Part shown: positions 1 through 6,924 of the stretch, in pieces
Layout of the letters: each line of letters starts with the position of its first letter
How positions within the stretch are numbered: position 1 is the stretch's first letter
NCBI GenBank assembly: GCA_021737245.1
Contig: JAIPEI010000191.1
Location: 1 to 6,980, forward strand
Length of the DNA: 6,980 nucleotides
Source of the DNA: Deltaproteobacteria bacterium
Lineage (GTDB): Bacteria > Desulfobacterota > DSM-4660 > Desulfatiglandales > HGW-15
Direction: 5' to 3'
Made by a program: the position numbers and the translations under genes
Notes under the pieces: model-generated
What the model was told of the DNA's origin: nothing
The model's input: only the letters and a program-made list of their open reading frames with translations
Databases searched by the model: none

Positions 1-185
1 CCTGAAAAACACGGGGTGACGTCCCTCGCGTACACCGGGCACGCCGTCATCCTTCGGCGCGGGCCGCCTTGAGGAAGGCTCCGGACCGGAGGGGCTCACC
101 CTGCTTCGTCTGCAAAGCCATGCTTCCGGGCCGCGGGGAGACGGGGTGCTCGCGGCGGAAGCGCCGCGTGTGGCCGACGTTGAAC
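1..185. other. Left-edge segment with no supported gene
   Basis: I see no reading frame here with coding character. The plus-strand frame open from base 1 ends after 23 codons at the TGA near position 70 and resembles nothing I recognise. On the minus strand there is a 24-codon frame from ATG at 121 to TGA at 47-49. It overlaps by ATGA with another ATG at 50 that runs off the left edge, but neither has a good ribosome binding site. A perfect 7-bp GC hairpin (CGCGGCG at 151-157, CGCCGCG at 162-168, 4-nt loop) lies here without a T run, so it is not an intrinsic terminator. Confidence 0.5.
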
Positions 186-226
186 AAAAAAGGGGCGTCG
201 CCTCATCGGGAGACGAGACGCCCCTT
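186..226 (-). terminator. Intrinsic terminator of the cold-shock gene
   Basis: A perfect 10-bp inverted repeat pairs positions 190-199 (AAGGGGCGTC) with 217-226 (GACGCCCCTT). The interior can form a further short stem (202-207 with 212-217, sharing one base). On the minus strand the stem is followed directly by six T (plus-strand A at 186-191, partly in the stem). This is the rho-independent terminator layout. It sits 25 nt past the stop codon of the minus-strand cold-shock gene. The plus strand has only two T after the hairpin, so termination works in one direction. Confidence 0.9.
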
Positions 227-251
227 GGAAAATCGGCGATGAAAAGAAAGG

Positions 252-452
252 CTACGCCTTTACAACATTCGCCGCAGCAGGCCCCTTCTGGCCTTGCTCG
301 ATATCAAAGGTTACCCGCTCACCCTCGATGAGCGTTTTGAATCCGTCTTCCTGAATGGCTGAAAAATGGACGAATACGTCGCCTCCATCGTCGCTCTCGA
401 TGAAGCCATACCCCTTCTTCTCATTGAACCACTTCACTACGCCGCTTGCCAA
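252..452 (-). CDS. Cold-shock protein, CspA family
   Basis: A 66-residue single cold-shock domain, the normal full length for the family. These are cytoplasmic five-stranded beta-barrel proteins that bind single-stranded RNA and DNA, act as RNA chaperones, and help translation at low temperature or in growth transitions. Both nucleic-acid binding motifs are intact: RNP1 as KGYGFI (residues 13-18) and RNP2 as VFVHF (26-30), with the usual GVVKWFN opening strand at 4-10 and the GPAAANV ending. The start is a TTG at 450-452: it gives the canonical N-terminus, and AAAGGAG (461-467, minus strand) lies 8 nt upstream. The in-frame ATG at 599 would add 49 residues across the leader and promoter and is unlikely. 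The gene has its own promoter and terminator, so it is monocistronic. Which Csp paralogue it is, and whether it is cold-induced, cannot be told from sequence. Confidence 0.95.
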   Translation of the reverse strand: MASGVVKWFNEKKGYGFIESDDGGDVFVHFSAIQEDGFKTLIEGERVTFDIEQGQKGPAAANVVKA

Positions 453-575
453 CTTCTTCACTCCTTTAGAAATATGAATCTGGAGGCCCTGAAATCCAGA
501 CAGGGCGGTGGAAACCTGCGCCGGCGATCTCCAGTGACCGAAAGAAACCGTTTCGGCGGTGGAAGCGCTTGCGCA
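453..575 (-). promoter_or_regulatory. Leader (5' UTR) of the cold-shock mRNA
   Basis: If transcription starts about 7 nt past the -10 box, the cold-shock mRNA has an untranslated leader of about 120 nt. Long leaders are typical of cspA-type mRNAs, where the leader folds differently with temperature. Visible pairings include CCGAAA with TTTCGG around 538-556, and two mutually exclusive stems around 480-505 (CTGGA/TCCAG versus CCCTG/CAGGG). The AAAGGAG ribosome binding site lies at 461-467. I do not see the E. coli cold-box sequence. Thermosensing is inference. Confidence 0.5.
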
Positions 576-581
576 GTCCGA

Positions 582-609
582 ACTATAAGGCATTTCCAAA
601 AAAATTCAA
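582..609 (-). promoter_or_regulatory. Sigma-70 type promoter for the cold-shock gene
   Basis: Read on the minus strand: -35 TTGAAT (609-604), a 16-nt spacer containing a T run, then -10 TATAGT (587-582). This is 4/6 and 5/6 to the consensus with a slightly short spacer. The start of transcription would be near 575. The promoter faces away from the plus-strand transporter promoter, with 24 A/T-rich bases between the two -35 boxes. Confidence 0.6.
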
Positions 610-630
610 GAAGAAAATTGCATTTGAATT
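603..630. repeat. Inverted repeat between the divergent promoters (candidate operator)
   Basis: AATTCAA at 603-609 and TTGAATT at 624-630 form a perfect 7-bp inverted repeat with a 14-nt spacer. The half-site centres are 21 bp apart, two helical turns, so a dimeric regulator could contact both from one face of the DNA. The left arm covers the cold-shock -35 box and the right arm ends just before the transporter -35 box. The region is A/T-rich, so a chance repeat is possible. Confidence 0.35.
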
Positions 631-633
631 CGG

Positions 634-663
634 TTGACAAGTATTCGGCACACTGACTATAAA
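634..663 (+). promoter_or_regulatory. Near-consensus sigma-70 promoter for the transporter operon
   Basis: A perfect -35 box TTGACA (634-639), an 18-nt spacer, and TATAAA (658-663) as -10 box, 11 of 12 consensus bases. A/T-rich sequence lies just upstream and could act as an UP element. Transcription would begin near 670. No gene other than the transporter operon follows on this strand, so it most likely drives that operon through a long leader. It could alternatively drive an independent small RNA from the leader region. Confidence 0.75.
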
Positions 664-669
664 ATAAGC

Positions 670-1126
670 TTCAAATCGGAGGCCCGGCCTTCCGGGGCAC
701 ATGCGCCTCACATATCGGAAGATGCCGGTCTTCCCGCCGGTGCCCATCTGGAAACGATTTTCGAGCACTGGCGCGTTTCCCGCTCAGAACACGGGAACCC
801 GCGCCGCAGTCGTGGAACGAGGGCTTATCGCCCCGCTACTCCTCCCCAATGACAGGATGCACCGGATTCCGGCTTTGATGAAGAGGTGCCGATGGAAGGG
901 CCTGTCCGGTACGGGACTGTCTCCGCCGGGCGCTGGAAGCAACCACCCGGTCCGGAAAGGCTGCTCGATTCGGCGGACCCTGCCTCGGCTGGCGGGGCAT
1001 GTCTTCAACCCATTGCAGCGTCGTCACAGGATAAGGAACGGACAAACGCCTTCGCAGGGAGCGCCGCCAAGGGCCTGTGCGGGGAGATCCGTGAGCCGCC
1101 GTTCCGGACGACGAGCAGGAGGAACC
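670..1126 (+). promoter_or_regulatory. Long structured leader upstream of the transporter operon
   Basis: About 455 nt without a credible gene. Its open frames are arginine/proline-rich, lack ribosome binding sites, and run into the real gene. Instead it is dense in hairpins: GGAAGA/TCTTCC at 717-722 and 729-734; a strong 12-bp stem at 770-805; GGGC/GCCC at 821-824 and 830-833; GTCC/GGAC at 904-907 and 914-917; CCGGG/CCCGG at 926-930 and 946-950; GGTCCG/CGGACC at 949-954 and 974-979. The last two share bases 949-950 and exclude each other. I compared it by eye with TPP, cobalamin, SAM-I, glycine and c-di-GMP-I riboswitches and with SRP, RNase P and tmRNA cores, and matched none. The clear ribosome binding site AGGAGG lies at 1117-1122. 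Confidence 0.5.
770..805 (+). other. Strong stem-loop in the transporter leader
   Basis: GGCGCG (770-775) plus TTCCCG (777-782) pair with CGGGAA (792-797) and CGCGCC (800-805), with one unpaired T on the left, CC on the right, and a 9-nt loop. That gives 12 base pairs, nearly all G-C. No T run follows, so it is not an intrinsic terminator on its own. It is the most stable-looking element of the leader and begins about 100 nt after the predicted transcription start. Confidence 0.55.
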
Positions 1127-2686
1127 ATGAAAAGAATCGCTGTATTGAGCATGGCATTGGCATTGGTGCTGTCTTTCGGGACGATCGCCGGGGCCAAGAC
1201 CCTGAAGCTCGCCCTGGATGCGGACCCGAAAACCATGGACATCCAGGAGCAGCTGTCGGGCGGCATGCTCCAGTTCTCCCACTGGGTCTTTGATCCGCTG
1301 GTACGCTACCGCCAGGACATGAGCTTCGAGCCCCGCCTCGCGGAGAGATGGGAACGGATCGACGACCTGACCATGCGTTTTCACCTGAGAAAAGGCGTCA
1401 CCTTTCACAGGACCGGCAACCCGTTCACCGCCGCGGACGTGAAGTTCACCATGGAGCGCTTTCTCAAGAGCGCGGACTTCAAGGGCCTGTTCGAGCCGTT
1501 CTCGGAGACCGTGATCGTGGACGACCACACCGTGGACATCAAGACCAAGAAGCCCTACCCGCTGATGCTGAACATGATGACCTACGTGTTCCCGCTGGAC
1601 AGCAAGTTCTACACGGGCACGGACGAGGAGGGCCAGCCCAAAGACGCCGTGGTCAAGGTAGGGCACTCCTTCGCCAAGAAGGCCCTGCCCAGCGGCACCG
1701 GCGCCTACCAGTGCACCTTCCGGGAGCACGGCGTCAAGATGGTTCTGGAAAGAAACGAGGACTACTGGGACCGGGACTCACCGGGCAACGTGGACGAGAT
1801 CGTCCTCACGCCTATCAAGGAGGAGGCCACCCGCGTGGCGGCCCTGCTCTCCGGTGACGTGGACTTTATAACGCCGGTTCCCCCGCAGGACTTCGGGCGG
1901 ATCGAGAACGATCCCAAAGTGGACCTCATCACCTATACGGGCGGCCGGATCATCACCGTCCAGATGAATCAGAAGCGGCTGGAGCCTCTCAAGGACGTGC
2001 GCGTCCGGCAGGCCATCGTCCACGCCGTGAACAACGTGGGCATCAGCGAGAAGATCATGAAGGGGACCGCCACGCCGGCCGGCCAGATGAGCCCCGCGGG
2101 CTACTACGGCCACAAGGAGAGCCTGGTCCCCCGCTACGATCTAGACAAGGCCAAGAAGCTCATGAAGGAGGCGGGTTACCCCGAAGGCTTCTCCGCCACC
2201 ATGATCGCTCCGAACAACCGGTACGTGAACGATGAAAAGATCGCAGAGGCGTTCGTGGCCATGGTCTCCAAGATCGGAATCAAGGTCAACCTCAAGACCA
2301 TGCCCAAGGCCCAGTACTGGGACGAGTTCGACCGCCAGCCCGCCGACTTTCAGCTGATCGGCTGGCACTCGGACACCGAGGACTCGGGGAACTTCTACGA
2401 GTTCCTGCTGATGTGCCCCAACCAGGAGACCGGCTACGGCCAGTACAACAGTGGGAACTACTGCAACCCGGCCGTGGACGAGCTGACCCTGGCCTGCCAG
2501 AGCGAGACCGACCTCGAGAAGCGGGCGAAGATGCTGCAGGAGATCGAGCAGATCATCTACGACGATGCAGCCTACGTCCCCTTTCACTGGCAGAACCACT
2601 CGTACGGGGTGAGGAAGGGCGTCAAGGCCCAGCCCATCGTCAACTCTCAGAACTTCCCGTACCTGGGGGACCTGGTGATCGAGTAG
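1127..2686 (+). CDS. Periplasmic peptide-type ABC substrate-binding protein (family 5)
   Basis: A 519-residue extracytoplasmic solute-binding protein of family 5 (DppA/OppA/NikA type, SBP_bac_5) that captures the ligand and delivers it to the DppBC channel. The start at 1127 is chosen because AGGAGG sits just upstream and the N-terminus is a signal peptide: MKR, a hydrophobic stretch (about 4-20), and cleavage expected after AGA (residue 23). No lipobox cysteine is present, so it should be soluble in the periplasm. Family landmarks: a DPKTMD segment near 33, the FTAADVKFTMERF block (100-112), GTGAY (190-194), VRVRQAI (291-297), YDLDKAKKLMKEAGYP (337-352), and GWxxDxxDxxNF (412-423). The aspartate in this last block (D416 by eye) lies where dipeptide-binding relatives contact the peptide amino group. 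C430 and C446 are placed like the disulphide-forming pair of relatives. Length is normal. Substrate is not certain: di- or oligopeptide is most likely, while nickel, glutathione or another small ligand is possible. Confidence 0.93.
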   Translation: MKRIAVLSMALALVLSFGTIAGAKTLKLALDADPKTMDIQEQLSGGMLQFSHWVFDPLVRYRQDMSFEPRLAERWERIDDLTMRFHLRKGVTFHRTGNPFTAADVKFTMERFLKSADFKGLFEPFSETVIVDDHTVDIKTKKPYPLMLNMMTYVFPLDSKFYTGTDEEGQPKDAVVKVGHSFAKKALPSGTGAYQCTFREHGVKMVLERNEDYWDRDSPGNVDEIVLTPIKEEATRVAALLSGDVDFITPVPPQDFGRIENDPKVDLITYTGGRIITVQMNQKRLEPLKDVRVRQAIVHAVNNVGISEKIMKGTATPAGQMSPAGYYGHKESLVPRYDLDKAKKLMKEAGYPEGFSATMIAPNNRYVNDEKIAEAFVAMVSKIGIKVNLKTMPKAQYWDEFDRQPADFQLIGWHSDTEDSGNFYEFLLMCPNQETGYGQYNSGNYCNPAVDELTLACQSETDLEKRAKMLQEIEQIIYDDAAYVPFHWQNHSYGVRKGVKAQPIVNSQNFPYLGDLVIE

Positions 2687-2720
2687 CCGGGATCATCTGT
2701 TTCAAACACTGAACGAGGCG

Positions 2721-2768
2721 ATGGGGCAGATGGGGGCCTTTCGAAAGGCCCCCTGATCTGCCCCATCC
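2721..2768 (+). other. Large intercistronic hairpin between binding protein and permease genes
   Basis: Outer arms GATGGGGCAGAT (2721-2732) and ATCTGCCCCATC (2757-2768) pair perfectly over 12 bp. Inside them, 2733-2754 is a perfect 22-nt palindrome (GGGGGCC at one end, GGCCCCC at the other, TTTCGAAA in the middle). Only a TG bulge at 2755-2756 interrupts the stem. What follows is CCCTTTGTTC, not a proper T run, so a classic terminator is unlikely. Such hairpins after a binding-protein gene commonly protect its mRNA 3' end or weaken read-through, so that binding protein exceeds permease. A second, weaker pairing follows (CCGACC 2780-2785 with GGTCGG 2825-2830). Confidence 0.85.
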
Positions 2769-2856
2769 CTTTGTTCGGCCGACCCTCTCGAGCGATCGCG
2801 CCGGCCCCTATGGCGGAGGCGACGGTCGGGCTCGAACACACACGAGACGGCAGGCC

Positions 2857-3831
2857 ATGTTCGCATTCATCGTCCGGCGCGTTATTCAGTCCATCATCGT
2901 CATGCTGGTGATCAGCTTTATCGGCTTTTCCGTCCAGCACAACATCGGCGATCCGGTGCGGGACATGGTGGGCATCCGCGTCTCCGTGGCGGAGCGGGAA
3001 GCCCTCCGGGACAAGCTGGGACTGAACGACCCCTTCCTGACCCAGTACTTCCGATTCGTCCGGAACGCCCTGCACGGGGACCTGGGCACCTCCTACTTCC
3101 ACAGCAAGCCCGCCCTGGACGTCATTCTGTCCAAGGCGCCGGCCACCCTGGAGCTGGTCTTCGGCTCGTCCGTGATCATTCTCGTGTTCACCTTTCCGGT
3201 GGGAATCTACTCGGCCCTCAGACCCCGGAGCTGGTTCTCCCGCTTCGTCATGGGGGCGAGCACCGTGGGGGTGGCGGTGCCGGTCTTTCTCACAGCCATC
3301 GCCCTGATCTACGTCTTCGGGGTGGAGCTGAACTGGCTTCCGGCATACGGCCGGGGAGAGACCGTGAACGTGTACGGGTGGGAGAGCGGCCTCCTCACCA
3401 TGGACGGGATCCGGCACCTCATCCTGCCCAGCATCTCCCTCTCCTCCATCATGCTGCCCCTCTACATCCGCTTGATCCGCTCCGAGATGATGGAGGTCCT
3501 CGAGACCGATTACATCAAGTACGCCTGGGCCAAGGGCCTCCACCGCAAGCGCATCTGGCTCGTGCACGCCTTCAAAAACACGCTGCTCCCGGTGGTGACG
3601 GTGTTCGGCGTGGAGATCGGCATCCTCTTCGCCTTCACGCTGCTGACCGAGACGGTATTCCAGTGGCAGGGCATGGGCTTCATGTTCCTCGAAGCGGTGG
3701 AGCGCTCGGACACGGCGCTCCTCGTGGCCTACCTGGTGGTGGTGGGCGCCATGTTCGTGGTCATCAACACCCTCGTGGACATCGTGTACGGCTTCATCAA
3801 TCCCATGGTCAGGGTGACCGGAGTGAAATGA
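2857..3831 (+). CDS. dppB: Peptide-type ABC transporter permease, DppB family
   Basis: A 324-residue inner-membrane permease that forms half of the translocation channel with the downstream DppC. It opens with the typical FIVRRVIQSIIVMLVISFIGF first membrane segment (about 9-28). Further hydrophobic segments lie near 98-118, 131-153, 186-206, 250-270 and 288-310, giving the expected six. The periplasmic part after the first helix contains the family's GDPV and LGLNDPFLTQY blocks. The cytoplasmic EAA loop that docks on the ATPase is at about 218-245 (DYIKYAWAKGLHRKRIWLVHAFKNTLLP). The ribosome binding site is weak (GGCAGG close to the ATG), but the start fits the family. It follows the 170-nt gap with the large hairpin, so its output is probably lower than that of the binding protein. 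Its stop overlaps the next start. The name refers to the family. The substrate is unproven. Confidence 0.94.
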   Translation: MFAFIVRRVIQSIIVMLVISFIGFSVQHNIGDPVRDMVGIRVSVAEREALRDKLGLNDPFLTQYFRFVRNALHGDLGTSYFHSKPALDVILSKAPATLELVFGSSVIILVFTFPVGIYSALRPRSWFSRFVMGASTVGVAVPVFLTAIALIYVFGVELNWLPAYGRGETVNVYGWESGLLTMDGIRHLILPSISLSSIMLPLYIRLIRSEMMEVLETDYIKYAWAKGLHRKRIWLVHAFKNTLLPVVTVFGVEIGILFAFTLLTETVFQWQGMGFMFLEAVERSDTALLVAYLVVVGAMFVVINTLVDIVYGFINPMVRVTGVK

Positions 3832-4745
3832 ACACCTGGAAACGCTTCAAAGACTCCTACTTTTTCTACAGCTTCAAGCGGGACCCCCTGGCCATCGTGA
3901 GCTCCGCCGTGTTCTTCTTTCTGGTGGCCGTCGCCTTCCTGGCGCCCGTGGTGGCGCCCCACGACCCTTACGACACCGCCACCATCGACATCCTGGACGC
4001 GGAGATCCCCCCCTCCTGGATGGAGGGCGGCGAGGAGGAGTTCTGGCTGGGTACCGACATCCAGGGCCGGGACCTTTTCAGCACCATGCTCTACGGCCTG
4101 CGCACCTCGGTCATCATCGGGCTGGGGGCCGTGATCTTCCAGGCCGTGGTGGGCATCTTCGTGGGCCTCATCTCCGGCTATCTCGGGGGCAAGATCGACT
4201 CGTTTCTCATGCGGGTGGCCGACATCCAGTTCTCCATCCCGTACCTGATCGTGGCCATCATCGCGAGCGCCGTCTTCCAGCTGGCTTTCGGCGTGGGCCG
4301 CTTCGAGGAGCTGGCCATGCCGCTTCTCATCCTCATCATCGGCATGTCCGAGTGGCCCAAGTACGCCAGGACGGTCCGGGCCTCGGTGCTGGGCGAGCGC
4401 AAGAAGGAGTACGTGGAGGCCGCCCGCGTGATCGGCCTCAACCGCCGTCTGATCATGTTCCGCCACATCCTCCCCAACACCATGACCCCGGTGCTGGTCA
4501 TCTCCACCATCCAGGTGGCCCAGGCCGTGATGAGCGAGGCGGCCCTCTCCTTCCTGGGGCTGGGCATGCCCATCACCAAGCCCTCGCTGGGCTCGCTCAT
4601 CAACGCCGGCTTCGAGTACGTCTTCAGCGGCTCCTGGTGGATCACCTTTTTCCCCGGCCTCCTCCTCGTCACCTTCACCCTGGTGATCATCCTCTTCGGG
4701 GACTGGATGCGGGACGTGCTCAACCCGAAGCTCTACAAAGGCTGA
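3828..4745 (+). CDS. dppC: Peptide-type ABC transporter permease, DppC family
   Basis: A 305-residue second channel subunit. The ATG at 3828 overlaps the DppB stop as ATGA, indicating translational coupling, and GGAG at 3820-3823 precedes it. The N-terminus has the OppC_N layout: a short cytoplasmic stretch, KRDPLAIVSSAVFFFLVAVAFLAPVVA as first helix (about 18-43), then APHDPY. The signature GTDIQGRDLFSTMLYGLRTS is at 75-94. Further helices lie near 95-118, 135-155, 163-174, 222-240 and 271-291. The ATPase-docking EAA loop is at 194-221 (EYVEAARVIGLNRRLIMFRHILPN followed by TMTP). Length and motifs are ordinary for the family. DppB and DppC together should form a heterodimeric pore served by the two following ATPases. 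Confidence 0.95.
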   Translation: MNTWKRFKDSYFFYSFKRDPLAIVSSAVFFFLVAVAFLAPVVAPHDPYDTATIDILDAEIPPSWMEGGEEEFWLGTDIQGRDLFSTMLYGLRTSVIIGLGAVIFQAVVGIFVGLISGYLGGKIDSFLMRVADIQFSIPYLIVAIIASAVFQLAFGVGRFEELAMPLLILIIGMSEWPKYARTVRASVLGERKKEYVEAARVIGLNRRLIMFRHILPNTMTPVLVISTIQVAQAVMSEAALSFLGLGMPITKPSLGSLINAGFEYVFSGSWWITFFPGLLLVTFTLVIILFGDWMRDVLNPKLYKG

Positions 4746-4747
4746 CC

Positions 4748-5725
4748 ATGGCGCACCTGCTGGAAGTCAACGATCTCGAGGTCAACTTCGCGCTGCGATG
4801 GGGCGACCTCACCGCCATCGACGGCGTCAGCTTCACCCTGGACAAGGGGGAGAAGCTGGGGCTGGTGGGGGAGAGCGGGGCGGGAAAGTCCGTGACCGGG
4901 TTCTCCATCATCAACCTGATCAGCAAGCCCGGCTACATCTCCGGCGGGAGCATCATCTTCGAGGGAAGGGACCTGAGCCGGCTCCGCCGGGAGGAGATGC
5001 GCCGGATCCGGGGCGACCGGATCAGCATGATCTTCCAGGACCCCATGATGACCCTGAACCCCGTCTTCACCATCGGCACCCAGATGGCGGAGACCGTGCT
5101 CGCCCACCGGAACGTCTCCAGGCACGACGCCCTGGACCTAGCCCTGGACAAGCTCGAGAAGGTGTACATCCCCTCCCCGGAGAAACGGCTGACCCAGTAC
5201 CCCCACGAGATGTCCGGCGGCATGCGCCAGCGGATCGTCGTGGCCATCGCGCTCCTCACCGATCCGGCCCTCATCATCGCCGACGAGCCCACCACCGCCC
5301 TGGACGTCACCATTCAGGCCGGGATCATGGACCTCCTCCAGGAGCTCTGCGACGCCGAGAACATGGGGCTCATCCTGATCACCCACGATCTGGCCGTGGT
5401 GAGCCAGGTCACCGAGAAGATCGCCGTCATGTACGCCGGCCGCATCATCGAGATGGGCCCGACCGAGGAGATCGTGAACCGCCCCAGGCACCCTTACACC
5501 AAGGGGTTGATCAACTCCCTCCCCTGGGGGCGCAAGGCCGCGGACCGGCTGACACAGATCCCGGGTATGATGCCCACGCTCACGGACATTCCCCCGGGCT
5601 GCGCGTTTCACCCCCGCTGCACCGTCAGCGAAGCGCACTGCCTGGAGAAGCGCCCCGATCTCCAGCCCGACCGGGCCAGGGATCACGTCGTGGCCTGCCA
5701 CAACCTGGGCATGTTGAAAGGGTAG
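4748..5725 (+). CDS. dppD: Peptide-type ABC transporter ATPase, DppD family
   Basis: A 325-residue cytoplasmic ATPase that powers the importer, probably as a heterodimer with DppF. Motifs in order: Walker A GESGAGKS (41-48), Q-loop FQDP (Q97), signature MSGGM (155-159, usual for DppD in place of LSGGQ), Walker B LIIADEP with E180 catalytic, D-loop ALD (184-186), and switch histidine H213 in ITHDL. All key residues are intact. The C-terminal oligopeptide-transporter extension has four cysteines, C285, C291, C298 and C317 (C-x5-C-x6-C-x18-C). In studied DppD relatives this motif holds a 4Fe-4S cluster. The ATG at 4748 is 2 nt after the DppC stop, with AAAGG (4737-4741) inside the end of dppC as ribosome binding site. 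Substrate specificity lies with the binding protein, not here. Confidence 0.95.
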   Translation: MAHLLEVNDLEVNFALRWGDLTAIDGVSFTLDKGEKLGLVGESGAGKSVTGFSIINLISKPGYISGGSIIFEGRDLSRLRREEMRRIRGDRISMIFQDPMMTLNPVFTIGTQMAETVLAHRNVSRHDALDLALDKLEKVYIPSPEKRLTQYPHEMSGGMRQRIVVAIALLTDPALIIADEPTTALDVTIQAGIMDLLQELCDAENMGLILITHDLAVVSQVTEKIAVMYAGRIIEMGPTEEIVNRPRHPYTKGLINSLPWGRKAADRLTQIPGMMPTLTDIPPGCAFHPRCTVSEAHCLEKRPDLQPDRARDHVVACHNLGMLKG

Positions 5726-5734
5726 GAGAAACAA

Positions 5735-5764
5735 GTGTATGTGTAGGTGTATGTGTTGGTGTAA
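5735..5764 (+). repeat. Five-copy degenerate GTGTAT hexamer repeat in the D-F gap
   Basis: Five consecutive 6-nt units begin with GTGT: GTGTAT at 5735 and 5747, GTGTAG at 5741, GTGTTG at 5753 and GTGTAA at 5759. They fill nearly half of the 70-nt gap between dppD and dppF. The composition, a G/T alternation with no C, differs sharply from the GC-rich genes on either side. Short tandem repeats can change copy number by slippage. Here that would alter the distance between dppD and dppF without hitting a gene. Confidence 0.8.
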
Positions 5765-5774
5765 TCGGCATTGA
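5739..5774 (+). other. Possible 11-codon cysteine-rich reading frame in the D-F gap
   Basis: The repeat, read from ATG at 5739, gives MCRCMCWCNRH and then TGA at 5772-5774. AGGAG (5725-5729), overlapping the dppD stop, is a good ribosome binding site about 9 nt upstream, and dppF starts 21 nt after the stop. The C-x-C-x pattern follows directly from the hexamer repeat, so chance is the simpler explanation. The same AGGAG could instead serve a GTG at 5735 that stops after three codons. It might act only as a coupling frame that keeps ribosomes moving towards dppF. Confidence 0.15.
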
Positions 5775-5795
5775 CCGGAAGGCGACCTCTCTACC

Positions 5796-6815
<1,020 letters not shown>

Positions 6816-6884
6816 CCCGGAACTCATCCTCCGCCCCTCTGCACGCCCCTTCCCCTTCGTACCTTACTCATGAAATCCTGTCAT

Positions 6885-6904
6885 AAAAAACAAGAAGTTT
6901 TTTT
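6885..6904 (+). terminator. Weak A/T hairpin with T run after dppF (possible terminator)
   Basis: AAAAAAC (6885-6891) can pair with GTTTTTT (6897-6903) around an AAGAA loop, ending in a run of seven T. The stem is only 7 bp and almost all A-T, so it is much weaker than the cold-shock terminator. By symmetry it would look the same from the minus strand. It is the only terminator-like element within 165 nt after dppF. Termination may instead be rho-dependent or lie beyond the window. Confidence 0.3.
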
Positions 6905-6924
6905 ACACCGAGGCTGCAGGCGGC

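Noticed and set aside
47..121. 24-codon minus-strand frame starting at 121, overlapped by ATG at 50
   Set aside because: It is too short, has no good ribosome binding site and no recognised sequence. The second frame is cut by the window edge, so it cannot be judged.
453..599. N-terminal extension of the cold-shock protein from ATG at 599
   Set aside because: It would cover the promoter and leader and add 49 residues not seen in the family. The TTG at 452 gives the canonical 66-residue protein with a well placed ribosome binding site.
793..860. Cobalamin or SAM-like riboswitch fragments (GGGAACC, CTTATC, GACAGGAT)
   Set aside because: Isolated words resemble boxes of these riboswitches, but order, spacing and the remaining conserved elements are missing.
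1011..1046. Second promoter close to the binding-protein gene (TTGCAG or TTCAAC with GATAAG)
   Set aside because: Spacers of 11 or 20 nt are outside the working range, and the -10 match is poor.
701..1126. 142-codon in-frame extension upstream of the binding-protein start
   Set aside because: It is arginine/proline-rich, lacks a ribosome binding site at 701, and would bury the signal peptide. The ATG at 1127 has AGGAGG and a proper signal peptide after it.
2721..2775. Intrinsic terminator ending transcription after the binding-protein gene
   Set aside because: The hairpin is strong, but only CCCTTTG follows, with no U run. The permease genes have no other visible promoter, so read-through is needed.
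836..4466. Long minus-strand open frames (836-1729, 2647-3567, 3729-4466) and plus-strand frames in other phases
   Set aside because: All lie opposite or across conserved transporter genes, have low-complexity composition typical of GC-rich shadow frames, and lack recognisable domains.
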